In this document: one piece after another, positions 22,527 to 35,003 of the stretch
Numbering within the stretch: the first letter of the stretch is position 1
How the letters are laid out: the number at the start of each line of letters is the position of its first letter
Program-made: the position numbers and the translations under genes
Notes under the pieces: model-generated
Databases searched by the model: none
The model's input: only the letters and a program-made list of their open reading frames with translations
What the model was told of the DNA's origin: nothing
DNA from: Aculops lycopersici
Lineage: Eukaryota > Arthropoda > Arachnida > Trombidiformes > Eriophyidae
Length of the DNA: 64,000 nucleotides
Assembly: GCA_015350385.1 (NCBI GenBank)
Contig: WNKI01000003.1
Location: forward strand, 126,644 to 190,643
Reading direction: 5' to 3'

Positions 22527-24480
22527 TTGAAACGCACTGCCAAGGAATCAGGAAGAAGTTTAATTTAGCACCACCGACCGCCAAGTAGCCAGGTAATCGG
22601 CGAGTCGGAAGTTGTTATAATATAATCCTTAGACCGCCCACTTTGTTGCAACTCCATTGCCGCTGACGTCGTCTTCATCGTTGTTGCCGTATTCTCCGCC
22701 TGAGTTTCCACTGTTGATGTCATTGTTTTGCAGCAACGAGTTGTTGTTGGTGTTATCTCTCTTTTATTCCAGTTATACTCAACTAAAGTCGCCTGGAGGC
22801 TCGTCAAACTCCAAGTCTTCGAGGCACTGTTTTTAAGTTTGCCTGTCGCTCGTAACAAGTGGCCAGCTTCCTGCGCGAGGCGACAAGTTTCAATGACCAC
22901 CTGTCATTAGCTGACGATGGAAAAAACAAACCACTTCATCAGTTCGTGGAGTTCATCGAGGACATGACAGTGACAGCAGCAGCAGCAGCAATACCGACAA
23001 CGACCACGACCAAGGTGGCCTTTTGCGAAGCTCGCGCGCAGACCTCTCGCTTATGTGTTAGCAATTCGCACCATCGCAACAACAATTCATTGCCTTGACC
23101 AGGAGGCAAGAGTTTAAGTTGTGCACTTGTTGCTGTGATGGTGGCGGTGGCAGTGGCGGTGGTTGTCATTTGTGCAGAGCTCCCACTTGATGCGGCGGCT
23201 TGGTTGCAAAGTGAGCAGCGTCATCTCATGTTGCCTCACACCACAACATCACATGTGCCGCACGTTAGTGCTAAGTGGCCGCTGATCTTGTCCAACGCTA
23301 AAACACGTCTAGGTCGCTGCAACCGCTACTGCCGATTGTCCGATCCTTTCAACGAGTCGGCAGCGCTTAGTTTGACTGCCGGGGGATAATAAATAGTCTT
23401 ACGGTCTACGGAGCGACTGTAAAGTGAGTGAAGTTAGTGGCCACCACGACCGACGACAGCAACAGCAACAGCAACTACGATGATAACCAACGACGAGAGA
23501 TTTACAAGCCCAATGATTATGCAATGATTACAATGATGATTACCGTCCAAGATAACGACCAGTACAATGCGCCAGCTGCAGCTTGCCACTGCAGTTACGC
23601 AAGTTTACCTGGCTCTTTATTCTCCTTCCTGGACATTCTGTTGAATGTTCTCTTTGCGGTTGCAATGGACGGTCAAGCTAGGGAAACAAAGACGATGATG
23701 ACCACGACCAGTCGGCATTGAAGTTGGCCAGTTCAGTCTAGTTGACTCGGGTTTGCTGCATTGGCTTCCGAGTTGCCGCCGGCCACTTTGAACCATCCAA
23801 TCTCGTCCAGTGTTACCTTCAATTTATCCGGCCAACTCTCTCTCTCTCTCACTTACAATCCGGGAGTAACAGTTGGCAGGTAAATGGGCAAGCAGGTTGC
23901 TTGCTTGGTTCGTCAGCCGATTGATTGATTGATTGGTCGGTCTCCCTATTGCTCCAGGTTAAATGGCCGCTAGTTTCGCTTCCTCCTCGTGGGCCACTTG
24001 TTGTTGCTATTGTTTTGCAACGGAATCATCATCAAGGTAGTTGGCCATTCTGCCGCACAAGGGAAAATTAATTCGGGCAATAACGAGAGCGTCTCGCCAC
24101 TTCCGGCGCACAATGTAAAGGACAACTCATCAAGTCGTTTAGTGTTTCCTGGTTGGTGTTGTTTATTACTCGTTTAGCTGACTCCCACTTCTAACTCTTG
24201 TCTTGGGTGACAAGAGCCACAGAATGGCAACAACGGGTCAAATGATGGACAAACTAATCATTAACTCATTGGAGGAGCCAAAATATTCATGGAAAAAACG
24301 AATAACAAGTGCGCGGCAGAGTTGCGGTAGATGGACAACGGCAAAGTGTGTAAGGCCATACGTGAGTCAAACATTAACTTGACCCGTACGCTCCTTTATG
24401 AGTAAATTGAGTAAAACTATGGCAAAATCATCAAGGCCAATCATTAAGGTAAAAACAAACCATTTGTAAGTTTGAGTTAC

Positions 24481-24748
24481 CCTGCAAAATAAGAGAGCTT
24501 CGAGGAACAAATGGATAGAATTTTTCCAATGAAAACCAACGGTGATGACAAACTCTCAAATCGACAAGTAACAGCAATATTAGAAAGCCCAAGATTAAGG
24601 CTGAAAGCTCTTGATCTTGCAACCAAGTAGCCTTTGTTTCGTTGCAAATTTCTCGTGCCAGACTATGATCGGCAATACTCGCGTGAAATCCATGGAAAGC
24701 CAGAAAGTTGCCATCAAATTTAGGCAAATCAAGTGAAAATTTGGATCC
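24481..24748 (-). CDS. Candidate internal exon with one membrane helix
   Basis: Bounded by a TTAG acceptor (first exon base 24748) and a CAGG/GTAACT donor (last base 24481), this minus-strand frame encodes about 89 residues. A polar, lumenal-looking part contains an N-glycosylation sequon (CNETKATW), then a membrane segment (SALILGFLILLLLVDL), then a basic and aromatic stretch (HHRWFSLEKFYPFV). The family is not recognised. The exon could follow a start exon at about 24994, and its frame is consistent with a phase-0 donor there. Confidence 0.33.
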
Positions 24749-24922
24749 CTAAGCAATTTTGTCGTGTTTTTTGTCTAACTTGTTGCTGTCCTGAAATGTC
24801 ATGAATTCTATTGGGCTCCTTGCCTAATAGCCAAACAGTCCATAGGCCATTAGAAATCCACCAATTCCTTTGTCTATGCACCTGACGTTGTTGTTGGTGG
24901 TCAATAATACTCGCTCTGCAAC

Positions 24923-24994
24923 CTGTTGCTCTGAATCCGGATGCTGAAGGCTAGTTAGTGGCAACGGATTTGCGGCGCCAGAGGCTGCCGACAT
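24923..24994 (-). CDS. Candidate first coding exon of the membrane-protein gene
   Basis: A minus-strand ATG at 24992-24994 starts MSAASGAANPLPLTSLQHPD, a plausible cytosolic leader. The frame continues for 56 codons before a stop. A phase-0 donor (CAACAG/GTTGCA, exon end 24923) would join it in frame to the exon at 24748; a slightly later GTATTA donor is an alternative. Support is only the open frame and compatible phases. Confidence 0.25.
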
Positions 24995-27686
24995 TTTGAA
25001 TAAAACTATTGTAGGTCAGCTTGATGGCAGAGATAAAAATAAAATGCACTTCTTTTTCTCAACTCAACACAACTAACTTTTGAACAAGAAGCTGATCGCG
25101 TGATTTACACCCAAGAAGAGATCTAGTTCTTTGCCAAAGTTTGTTATTCTTGTGGCCAGATTATCGCGCCATTGAAGATTAACACAAAGATAAGGTTGCA
25201 ACAAGTGGGTGGGAGTGGAGGTGGAGATGGAAGTGGAAGTGGAGGGCTAAGAGTGGAAAGGTTTGCTGACAAGATGGGCAACAAGTGGCATGCAAATTGT
25301 AATAAACGGCGCAAAATTTTGGTAGTCGCGCAAACTTCTATCTTACAAATCTCCTCTCTGCTCCCTCAGTTTGGGTCAGCTATTTTTCCTTGGTCATGGA
25401 TGAGCTAGCCAAGGGAACGATGTTCTCGCTCAAATTTACCTCGAATACTACAAGAAACGTCGAGACATGGAAGAGCTGAGAAGAAAACGAGTATGTCAAT
25501 GCGTCAGAAAGTCTCCACTTTTGCTGGGAGTTTGAGGGGGGAAACTTCGAAGAAAACAACGAATGGTCAACGTATGTAAGTCGATTGGTCACATCAAGCG
25601 GCGGCCAAAAGTGACGCTCAAAATCAGTAGCAACAACAACCTGTTGACGGGGCTCAGCTAACGGATCCACGGCAACAAGCTGGGACAGAGTGTAGGTGCA
25701 CCAACTGGTTGTAGTAGTGGCGGCAACAACAGCGGCAGCAGCAGCAGCAGCAATGAGCGAGTAAGACTAAAACTGGACCAAACTCAGAACCTTTGTTGCT
25801 GGCCTATAGATTGAAGGATGACCGATAGCGAATCATGATAATCGAATTTGCCATCCCTCGAGCATCTAACTGTTTGCTGGCTCTTGTCGCTCGGCTGGTG
25901 TTAGTGCTACTGGCATTGCAACTACCATTGCTACTGTGCAACAACCAGCAACTAACCGTCTATATATCTTATTATACAACTTTATCTTTATCTCTCTGTC
26001 TCTCTGGGTCTCGTTCTTTCTCAGCACTTCTTTGGCTCATTGCGTCGAGATCGAGCTTAAACACCATCCAACCGCCGTTCGTTTGACCGCCGCCATCTAG
26101 TTGGCGGCAACCTGTTAGAGGTGTGTATGTGTGCAGATCTCTCTCTCTCTCTGTCTCGCTCTGGTGTGTGTTGTGCTTTGGATGAGGATGAAAGAGGACG
26201 AAGGAAAAGGTCCCTCTGCTTGGCCTCGAGATCTTGTCCATCTTCTCGGCTAAAGACATCCGACGCCGACGATAGCGATAGCAGCGCTGCAAAAGTCGAC
26301 GACATGAGCCTGCCAACTGACAGCTCCACTTCCATCTAAAAAGTTAGCGAGCGAGAAATAGAGACTTTTAGCACTGGAAGCCTGGAGAGTTCATAGAAAA
26401 AACTTGCACTTGGATTTGAGCTCGAGCATCAGCTTGAGTTTTTACTAAAGTCTCGTCCCTTGTCTTTACCTGGATCATCTTCCTTCCCTTTGCCCTCGGC
26501 TGTCGTTCAGCTAGAAACTTGAGGACTCATTGCCCCTCCACCCAGAGACACGACTTATTGAAGTGAAGTCGAGTGATCTCTTCATAAAGCCGAGTAATTG
26601 CATGCGCGAAAGCCACTTGTTGCTGTCCGTCGCCGCCGCTGCGGCCTTCGAATGGCGCTCACGTCCGGTCAGTGGCTGCGGTTGAGCAAGTGGCAGCCTG
26701 CTAGTCGCCGAGGCTAAACGATCAGTTTGCCAGATTTTAGTATATGCCTCTAGACTAAACTGAACTGAACATCCGACAAGGGCAACAGCAACAACTAGCT
26801 TGCTGAATGCTCGCCGTTTGCTAATGCCACAGCCGATCTAATAAACGGAGCTCAAATGAAACGCTACCACCTGAACGTGCTCTTGACTGGCGAATTTTTG
26901 GCATCGTTTTTGCATCGAAAGCTAAATTATTTAATTCAGGACTAGATTAGAGCTGATAAATCAGAAGCGGCAGCAGTTCAAGCGCGACAAAAGTGACCAC
27001 AAACAGGTGGACCAATGAAAAGTGTAGACCCCGACAAATTGCGGCGCGATTTTTGCGCGACAATCGTTGCTCAAGGATGAAGATAATTTGTTTTGTAAGT
27101 TGGGCCAAATCAACAGGTAGTCTGGTGGGCCGCGTTTATGTGTATCTGTAAGTGTAAGTGTTTGTTTCCATCTCTCTACTCCTACCTCTGTCTTTCTCTC
27201 TTCTCTTGAGTGGCAAAAGATGATGTCGCTGTAAATAAATTGATGTTCGTGAAATGAAACGTAATGCGACAAAATGAAATGAACCAACGCAAAGCAAATT
27301 GGCAACAAGCTTCGGAGAACTAAAAGAGAAAGAGCAATGGTAACAGTAATAGACTTGTGTGCTTCGGTTGAGTTGAAGGTGAGTTGGTATTAGTGGCGAC
27401 TTACTGACAGACAACACCACTAATTTATTTGCTCTAAAGCGGCTTTATCGACGACCACCACACGAACTCACGAAACTCGTACACTCGGAGAGCCGCAATT
27501 TCTTCAGAACTGGCGACGGCGGCGACAAAGTCGGCGACAAACATGATGTTGCGCCACAATTACCTGCAACTACTGCAGCTAGAGCCGCCGCCGCCGCAAT
27601 AGAAAGAGTCACGAGGCACAGAAGAGCCACAGGTGGCGGAAATTGAGTTGGTGTTTAGTGAAGCGGACAGCAGCTTGTAAGTTGCT

Positions 27687-27720
27687 GCGATGTGTCCAGC
27701 TCTTTGAATGGACACATCGC
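27687..27720. repeat. Perfect inverted repeat, 12-base arms, 10-base loop
   Basis: GCGATGTGTCCA is followed after ten bases by TGGACACATCGC, in non-coding DNA. Confidence 0.95.
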
Positions 27721-29300
27721 ATCGCATTGAATGACTCGCCAACATTTCGGCTGGACATCATTAGACATTTTCAACAACAACAACAACAACAGCAACAGTA
27801 ACACAGAAACTTGGTGGTGAAGTGGAGTAAATTGAACCGTGAAGTGTGTGAGCGGCCCAACTGACTCATAGCTCACAAATGCCACTACGACTTTGGTCAG
27901 TTTGAGTCAAAAGTGAGTCAAGTGGCAGCGGCTTCAGCTGAGGCATAAATTTTCCATTGGCCGGCAAGCTTCTGCTGTCGTCGCTAAACAAGCAAACTAA
28001 CATACATCCAACTCACACGCTGAATTTGTCGCATCAAACGCTTTCGTAATCGTCGTGGTTTTTCCTCTGAAAAGCGACCGCCAGCTCACATCTCGAAGTC
28101 TCTGCAGCTTTCCTGTGGTCGAAATGTACAGGATGACGACGACGACCGAGCCCAAGACCAGGACCACGAAATGACGGTCACGATATCATGCGAAACCAGT
28201 TAGCGCGGCGTGATGCGATCTATTGTAGTAACGTGATGGTCATGTTGCTGGCTAACCGACGAACGCGCCAGTGGAGGTTACTGTGGTCTGTGTAACTCGA
28301 TGTCCTGTGAAAGGCTGAGGCGACAACAGGTGCCACTTGTTGCCTTTGAGCGAGCGTTGCGTAATGAAGTTGACGGGCGCAGTGAGAAATTTGCAAATTA
28401 TCTGCATGATGTAGCCACTTGTTGCTTTCGGTTGGTCAGGTAAAAGAAAAAAGACCTTTCTCCCTCTCTGTCCCTCGTTCGCTGCGAGCAGAAGGGAAAC
28501 TTTCCGCGTTACTGATCTTGGCGATGCCGGCACTTACGTAACCATGCGAACAGTCAACAGGTGAGAGGGAGAGCTGAGAACTCGGAAACTCAGCACCAAG
28601 TTAAATTTTCGGTGTTGTTGTTGTTGTTGTTGCTGTTGACTGCTAAACTGGAAACTAAATACTAACTAGAGACAAATTCCGAAGATCAGAGAGAGAGGTA
28701 AGAAAACAGAATTAGGCGAAGTTTCGTTTCCTCGCTCAGTCAGTTGGTGGGTTTAAATTCGAACTTCAGATTTCAAATTGAGCAGCCAAACTTGCTGGCT
28801 ACTTAACTGGCCAGCTAATCACCTGAGCTTTGTTTTGTTTGAAAAACTGTTTGCCGTTTTCTCCTTCCATCTCATCACTTCTCTTATAAACTCAGCTCTA
28901 CTCAACTCAAGTCGCCACTGAGCAAGACGTTAAGCAACGAGTCGCCCACCAAGAGCAAGCTAATTTCACTAACTAGCTTGTCCGCATCGCAAGCGTAATT
29001 TTGTATCCAATACTCTTGTTTGCAGCAAACAAAGTTTGCAACCAAACTACCACTTTACTGCTTGAGTTTAAAGGCCACCGCAAAGGCTACGGCCAATTTG
29101 GTGGTTGTTGCTCCGCCATCCAGAAAACACTAGCTTGGGTACTGGCACAAGTTGGTGCGCTGGCGCACAGGTACAGGTGGTCGCGCGATTTGCAAAGTAG
29201 CGCACCGAGCTTCGATTCCTCGCGGCGGTCGCTGTTGTCGCCGTCGCTGCCGCCGTCGCCATCAAGACCTTAGGCTGTGGAATTAATTCCATTGCAGGCA

Positions 29301-29337
29301 ACCGACCGACCGACCGACCGACCGACCGACCGACCGA
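29301..29337. repeat. (GACC)n tetranucleotide tract
   Basis: Nine units of ACCG/GACC without interruption. The complementary tract GGTC occurs 1.2 kb downstream. Confidence 0.95.
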
Positions 29338-30543
29338 TGGCATACCGAAACTTTCTCAACTCTGAGACTCGATGTAGTTGTTGCTTTGAATAGTGTTTCC
29401 ATCGCCAGAGTGGAAGCAGAAAAATTGAACTTAGTGAGCCGTTCGACGTTCCGATGGGTCGGTGGTTATTGCGCAAGTTGCTGCCGGAGTGGCGGCAACA
29501 GAATCAGCAGAAGCAGTAACAGCAACAGCAACCACCTCAGCAGTCGATGATTAGTTGGTGAATTAGTGAGCCACTGTAGATGCTCGGCTCTCAAGCTCGC
29601 CCGTTCAACTAGTTACCTGGCCGCTGGGCGAGTCTCCTGTGCCTCGGCGATGGACGCGAGCGAGCTTACTTGTCGTGGGCGCAAACAAGGCAACCGAGAC
29701 CAAGTTGCGAGCTTGATGATTTAGATGGCCGTCGATAAATAGATAGGCAAATGGGCGGCAATCGACGGCAACGGTAACGCTGAAGCCACGGCGGCAACCT
29801 CGTTTCTCTGGCCATCTAACCACTGCTTCTAGTCCATGTGATGCTCAGTGGTTCGTTGCGCCCATCGGCCAGGTGGCGGCGGCTGTGACAGCAGAGGCAT
29901 CGGTAGCAGCAGCAGCAGCAGCAGCAGCACCATCAGCAGCCACTTGGTGACGCTGAGATGTGAGCTAGCCGGCCGATCGGTTTGGTTGCGACTCATCTAG
30001 AGAGCAGTGTAATAAGAATAATAATCTTATTGCAAAAAGGTAAACTCTCGTCTCCTTTTTGTCGTCGCCATCGTCTTCATGTTGTCGGTTAGCTATCAGG
30101 GCTTTTATTCGTCGCACACAGAATCCCATCCGCTGATAGATAAACCAAGAAACTCGCAGGCCACTAGCCAGGCAACCGGCCAGCCAAATAGATGCACACG
30201 GACACTTGTTGCTACTGCAGCGGCAGCGGCAGCGGCAGCGGCAGCAGCAGCAGCAGTGACCGACGTTGCTGTCGACGGTGGAGGCACAGGTGCGGTGTGT
30301 TTGGCCAAGGACTCAGGTCGTCGGTGTCGCCGTCGTGGACACTCGGAGTAGTGATAGTGGATCAGTAGAGAGTGTAAATTATCATTAGCACCAAGTTCCT
30401 CGGGGATTTCTTACTTCTCGCTTGCCTCACCACTACCATCACTTCCAATACCGCCGCCACTGCTCCTGGCCAACTCACCTACTCGCCTCGAAGGCTAGAC
30501 TTGAGGGGCGAGAGAGGAAAGCTTGAGGCTTAACCGCCGGCCA

Positions 30544-30567
30544 GTCGGTCGGTCGGTCGGTCGGTCG
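30544..30567. repeat. (GGTC)n tetranucleotide tract
   Basis: Six GTCG units, the reverse complement of the tract at 29301-29337. The two could pair in a folded single strand. Confidence 0.95.
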
Positions 30568-33500
30568 TGGAAGTCTAGAAAGTTGGTGGAGGAAAAACTA
30601 CGAGTAAATTCTACCCTTTCGCTCCAACTTCGCTTCCATGTGCAACTGCCACCGACCACTTGTTGCCGCCGACCACTCGTGGCGGCGCAACAAATTATAT
30701 CGCCCGCTCGCAGCTTGTTCCTCTCGTTGCATGGTGTGTCCTCGTAGTGGTTGTCGCTTTTGAGCTGCTCTGCATAGCCAACACCAACAACCTGTTGCTT
30801 GCCCAATTTGACCCGGCAAATAAAGGGGTAAATTCTCGTCGTGCTCGTAGCGGTGGAAGTCGCCGTTGCCCCAAGAGAAAGAGAGATTGAGACAAGGAGG
30901 CGAGAGAAAGAAAGATGATTATTATGATTCAACGACTAAGAAATTTCTCTAAGAGAAAAGTGGGCAGCAAGAACATTAGCTAATACTCCTGCCTGCTCTG
31001 TTGCTTCATCTCACTTGCAACTTTATCCTTTAGACCCGCCAACTTCTTTGGTCAAACTTTAAGCTAGCAACATATGAGTGGCTAAGTGGCGCCAAAAAGA
31101 GATGCCTGTTGCTCAGTGAGTAACAACAACAACAACAGCGGCAACGGCGGCGATTATTATAATTATTATTATTACTATGATCATCATGTAGCCAGCCAGC
31201 CGGCTGGTTGGCTAGCTGGAGGCGAGATGCTCACAGTAGATGAGCTCAAGTGTTGGCCAGCTAGCTTGCCAGCTACCCGGCTACCTGGCCAACCAGCCGA
31301 AGCGAAGCGGAGGGAAAGTTTTGAACGAGAGAAAGTTGCTAATAAATTTTGTGCCAAGCGACTAACTGTTTAGTTGCTACTCTCGTCTCCTTGCTCTCAC
31401 TGTTGTTCTAACTGTTGCTGCTCTCGCTCTTGCTCCCGCCCCCCACCCCCCTTTGCCAAGACTTGCCAAAAAACTGGAAGAGTGTGAGAGAGCGAGACTA
31501 AAGGTAACATTTCAACGGGTTGTCTCAATTTAGAATTCATTTGAATCTCTCCTCTTTGCATTTGAATGGCTCCAACTGTTTCCCTGACCAAGAAAAGTGC
31601 CGGCAATAGTGAGCCAACTGGCTAACTATTGCTATCTCTCTCTGGCTCTCTTGCTCACTTGCCCTCTAGTTGGCTGGCTGGCTGGTTGCTCATTATTATT
31701 ATCGCTCATGATCATCGCAGGTGAGAGCCGGTGCTCATATTAGCACCAGCTGGCATCGCGGCAACGGCGGCAGATGCTTCGCTGCCAGTCGTTGGGTTAC
31801 CGATTTGCCTGGCTCACTCGGCAACCAAGAGGCACAAGTGATTCTTAGTGATAAACTTCAACAGGTAATCAGCTGCAAGACTGACTTATCGCCGGTCGGC
31901 ACTTTTGCTCGGTGTTCGAGGTAGCGGTAGTGGCGGCACTAGTTGAAAACTCGAGCAATTTTGGCCTCGAGAGTCTGAAAGAAATTTGGTAGTTAGCTTG
32001 ATTGCAGAGTGTAGTTGGCGATAGAGAGAGAGTGGAGTTGAATAGCAACAGCAACAAAGTATATAGTAACGGTGAGTCGAATCGAAGTGACTCTATTTAG
32101 CCACAGGTTGCCTTTACCTTTGCTGTTGCAACCTGGACTCGTTGTCTCGCCCGCTTAACCCACACGCCGGGACATTCTTCGTTGTTGCTTGTCTCAACTT
32201 TGCCAGATAATCGCGCGCTAATAGCCGAAAACCAAGAGTCTAGGAGCGAAAGAAAGAGAGAGATATATCAAAAAGATAGCCGAAATTTAGAGCCACGGTC
32301 TCAATTTGCCTCGATTTGTGTGTATGCAATGTTTGGGTAATGTAATGATAATAGCAATAGCGATAGTAACAGTAATAGTAATAGTAATAATCTTAATCAT
32401 AAGCCTAATGAGCGACAGATACTGAGCGACTGGCAGCTTATTCCGGCTGGCGAGCGCTGCGGCGGCGGCGGTCAGCAAGTGGTTGCGCTTCTTCAGTTGT
32501 TGTGTTGCCACTTGTAGCTGATGCCGACGGTGTTGCTGTTGTAAATGTTGCTGTCGGCGTGATACATGAGCTCACCAAGCTAACAACTAAACACATTGGC
32601 CAGCAGCAATCACCACGAAAGAATAAGGGGCAGAGTCGGAGCTGGAGCTAGAGAAACGCGCGGGCTGCTCTTGTAATATCTCGAGTGCTTAACCTGCAAG
32701 TGAAAAGTGCATCTCAATCTGCTCGAGTTTTTATTTAGAGTTTTATTATTTGAATTGGAACTAGATTCAGCGGGAGGAGAAGCGAGTTTACAAGCGGAAA
32801 TGGGCAACCTGTTGCTTTGCCTCGCTTTACCTTTCTTCTTTTGCTTCACTACTTTACCACTTTAACAACAACAACATCAAACGAATCCAAAAGTGACGCG
32901 ATTTGGTCGCGCCTTTCGCCTGTTGTTTTCAACGGTCAAGACACTAAAAGCCCAGGCTCAATTGGAGAAAAGTGAAGTGAACCCGATGAGTTACTTTCTC
33001 CTTCTCGTATCCTTCTCTTTTGGCCTAGGGAATCGCTTAGGCTAACTAACTTTTTGCAAATTCGATAGCTGGAAGCTTTTCTCTTTAGTTGCTGTTGCTG
33101 TTGCTGTTGTGATTATTATTATTATTATCGCTATTACATCGAGTCGAGCGAGTTAGCCGAGCAGCCAAATGGCCGAGTGGTCAGCGAGCTAAAGTAGTCA
33201 AGGCGAGCGAATGAGTCTCTTTCTCTCTCTGGCTCTTTGATTCGCTTTTAAAAGCTCGCTCTTTATTACTGTTAATTTATCAAAAAGTTGAGCTGCCTGC
33301 TGCTGCTGCTACCATTGCAGCAGCAGTAACACTTTTCTCCGGCTGCTTCATTTATTTCCCCTCAATCTCGTTTCAGCTAGCGAGACTAAAAGCTCACGAG
33401 TTTTCCCGTCGTCCAAGTGGTCGGCGAGCTTCCCGAAATTTAGAAAGCTAGCAGAGTGGCGCCACGCTTCCTTTCCCGCTGCTAAAGTATAGCATCGCAT

Positions 33501-34683
33501 AGCATTGGAGTGTATATACTCCATCTCTCACTCTCTATACTCGACGACGACGACGACGACGAGGACGAGGACGACGTCGTGGTGGCTTGCGGCTAGAAAA
33601 TTAGCGAGCTTTATGCTCCACTTGACTGCCGGGCGCCGAATCATCAGCTGCTCAGCCGCCGGCCGCCATTCCACCGTTTGTTTGCCGGTCAGTTATTATT
33701 GTTGGCAACCGGCGACTAGCGACCCACTGGCAAAGGCACGGCAAACTTTTCACAGCGCATCGCGGGCCGATGCAAAATACTTTGCTAATTCCACTACTTA
33801 ACTGCCACTCGCAGGAGACAGCCGACTAACTAGCCGGTCAGCGAGCTAGACGGCGAGAGTTCGAAAGGCAAGGAACGAGAAGAGGCTCGCTGGGTGTTGT
33901 GTTGTGTTGTGTTTTACACAATTGCCGCCCACCTTTAATTATGGCGCAACAGACAGAAGGGTATTTGAGTCAGATAGAAAAAAGCTGGCCAGCGTGCGAG
34001 TTTCAATTCAATTCTATTCAATTCAATTCCATCCTCGATTCTCCATTCTCCGTTCTCCATTCTACTGCCATCCGAAGCGTCCAAAGCAGTAAACCTCCAA
34101 ATAGGCGCCTTTGTCTTCATCGTTCGACTTCGGAGGCTCGCAGGTTTACTGTGGAGCTGGCGAGTCGGCGGCAGCGCCGTCAGCTGCAGTTCCGTGCATA
34201 ATTATGTAAGAGTGATATGGAAACGAATGTATGAATGGACTGAATAGGAAGCTCGCATTGTAGTCCAATGTGTCCGGCCGCCAATATACTACAAGTTGGC
34301 GGCCAAATCGCCGGATAGCTGGAGAGTTTGGTCCGAGTTCACGTCACTGCTGGCTGGCCGGCCGGCTAGCTGGGCGCACAAAGCTGGCCATTGAGTGGCG
34401 AGGAGCAAAGCAGCAGAAACCGACCGGCTCCTAAGCCGATGAAAATTACGAAAATTACCCAGAGGATAGGAGAACCTTACCGAGTGTTCATGTTGTTGTT
34501 TGGTCTTTTTCCATTATTTATTTTTGCAAATTTTATTTATAATTGCTCAATACGCTTTAATGTTGTTGCCGGCGCTACCGCTGCTACTCTAAAGTTTCTC
34601 GCCGCGGCAACGTCGTCGTTACTGTTGCTGTTGTCTTTCTTGTCGTCCAGTGTATCTATTGTGTATCCAAATTCACCATTGAA

Positions 34684-34684
<1 letters not shown>

Positions 34685-34720
<36 letters not shown>
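34685..34720. repeat. (GT)n microsatellite
   Basis: A GT run with one TA interruption, upstream of a CATT run at 34952-34974, close to the 3' side of the Jupiter homologue. Confidence 0.9.
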
Positions 34721-34951
34721 TATTCGTGTTTTAGTTTGCGTGGTTTCCTTGTATCCTTCTACTCGTTATCGAATTTAGCTAGCTGGTTAGCTTGCCATCG
34801 ATGTTGTTGCTGTCGTCGACGTCTTGCTCGAAGTAGTCGGCGTTGTTGTGCAATTGTGTGTATGGATTTGTTACTTTCGCCGCATACATGGAGCAAGTAA
34901 GCGTGTGGTGTAAGTTTTGTTGTGGTTGAGTTGGTCGTGGTGGTGGTGGTG

Positions 34952-34974
34952 TTCATTCATTCATTCATTCATTC
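34952..34974. repeat. (CATT)n microsatellite
   Basis: Nearly six CATT units just beyond the stop codon of the Jupiter homologue, within its probable 3' UTR. Confidence 0.9.
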
Positions 34975-35003
34975 GTCGGTCGTTCGAAGGTTCATTCATT
35001 CTT

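Larger units (their letters stand above)
16661..24480. other. Gene-poor stretch, possibly introns of the candidate membrane-protein gene
   Basis: Nearly 8 kb in which both strands carry many short frames, mostly created by CAA/CAG/GTT triplet runs, CT runs and TAG/TCG repeats. None shows domains. It holds two perfect inverted repeats (19395-19431 and 22493-22526) and many copies of a CAACAAGT/ACTTGTTG word. Further exons of the flanking candidate exons could be hidden here but I could not identify them. Confidence 0.5.
24995..35003. other. 10 kb gene-poor region with microsatellites
   Basis: No frame in this stretch shows a domain, a conserved motif or a convincing exon. It contains CT/GA tracts (26.1 kb), CAG/GCG triplet runs (25.7, 29.9, 30.2 kb), a GACC and a GGTC tract in opposite orientation, a GT tract, a CATT tract and a perfect hairpin at 27687-27720. 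It may be the intergenic or far-upstream region of the Jupiter homologue or of the candidate membrane gene. Confidence 0.6.

Noticed and set aside
30079..30351. Frames containing poly-Ala
   Set aside because: They come from a GCGGCA/GCAGCA triplet repeat present on both strands; no flanking conserved sequence.
33160..33215. tRNA-like stretch (GGCCGAGTGGTC, as in Leu/Ser tRNA D-arms)
   Set aside because: No matching acceptor stem, anticodon arm or T-loop (GGTTCRANNCC) follows; it is a chance match in GA/GC-rich DNA.
34391..34900. 169-codon plus-strand frame with membrane-like segments
   Set aside because: Much of it is the translation of GT repeats (CVYVCVCVCV) and CTC/TGC-rich DNA.
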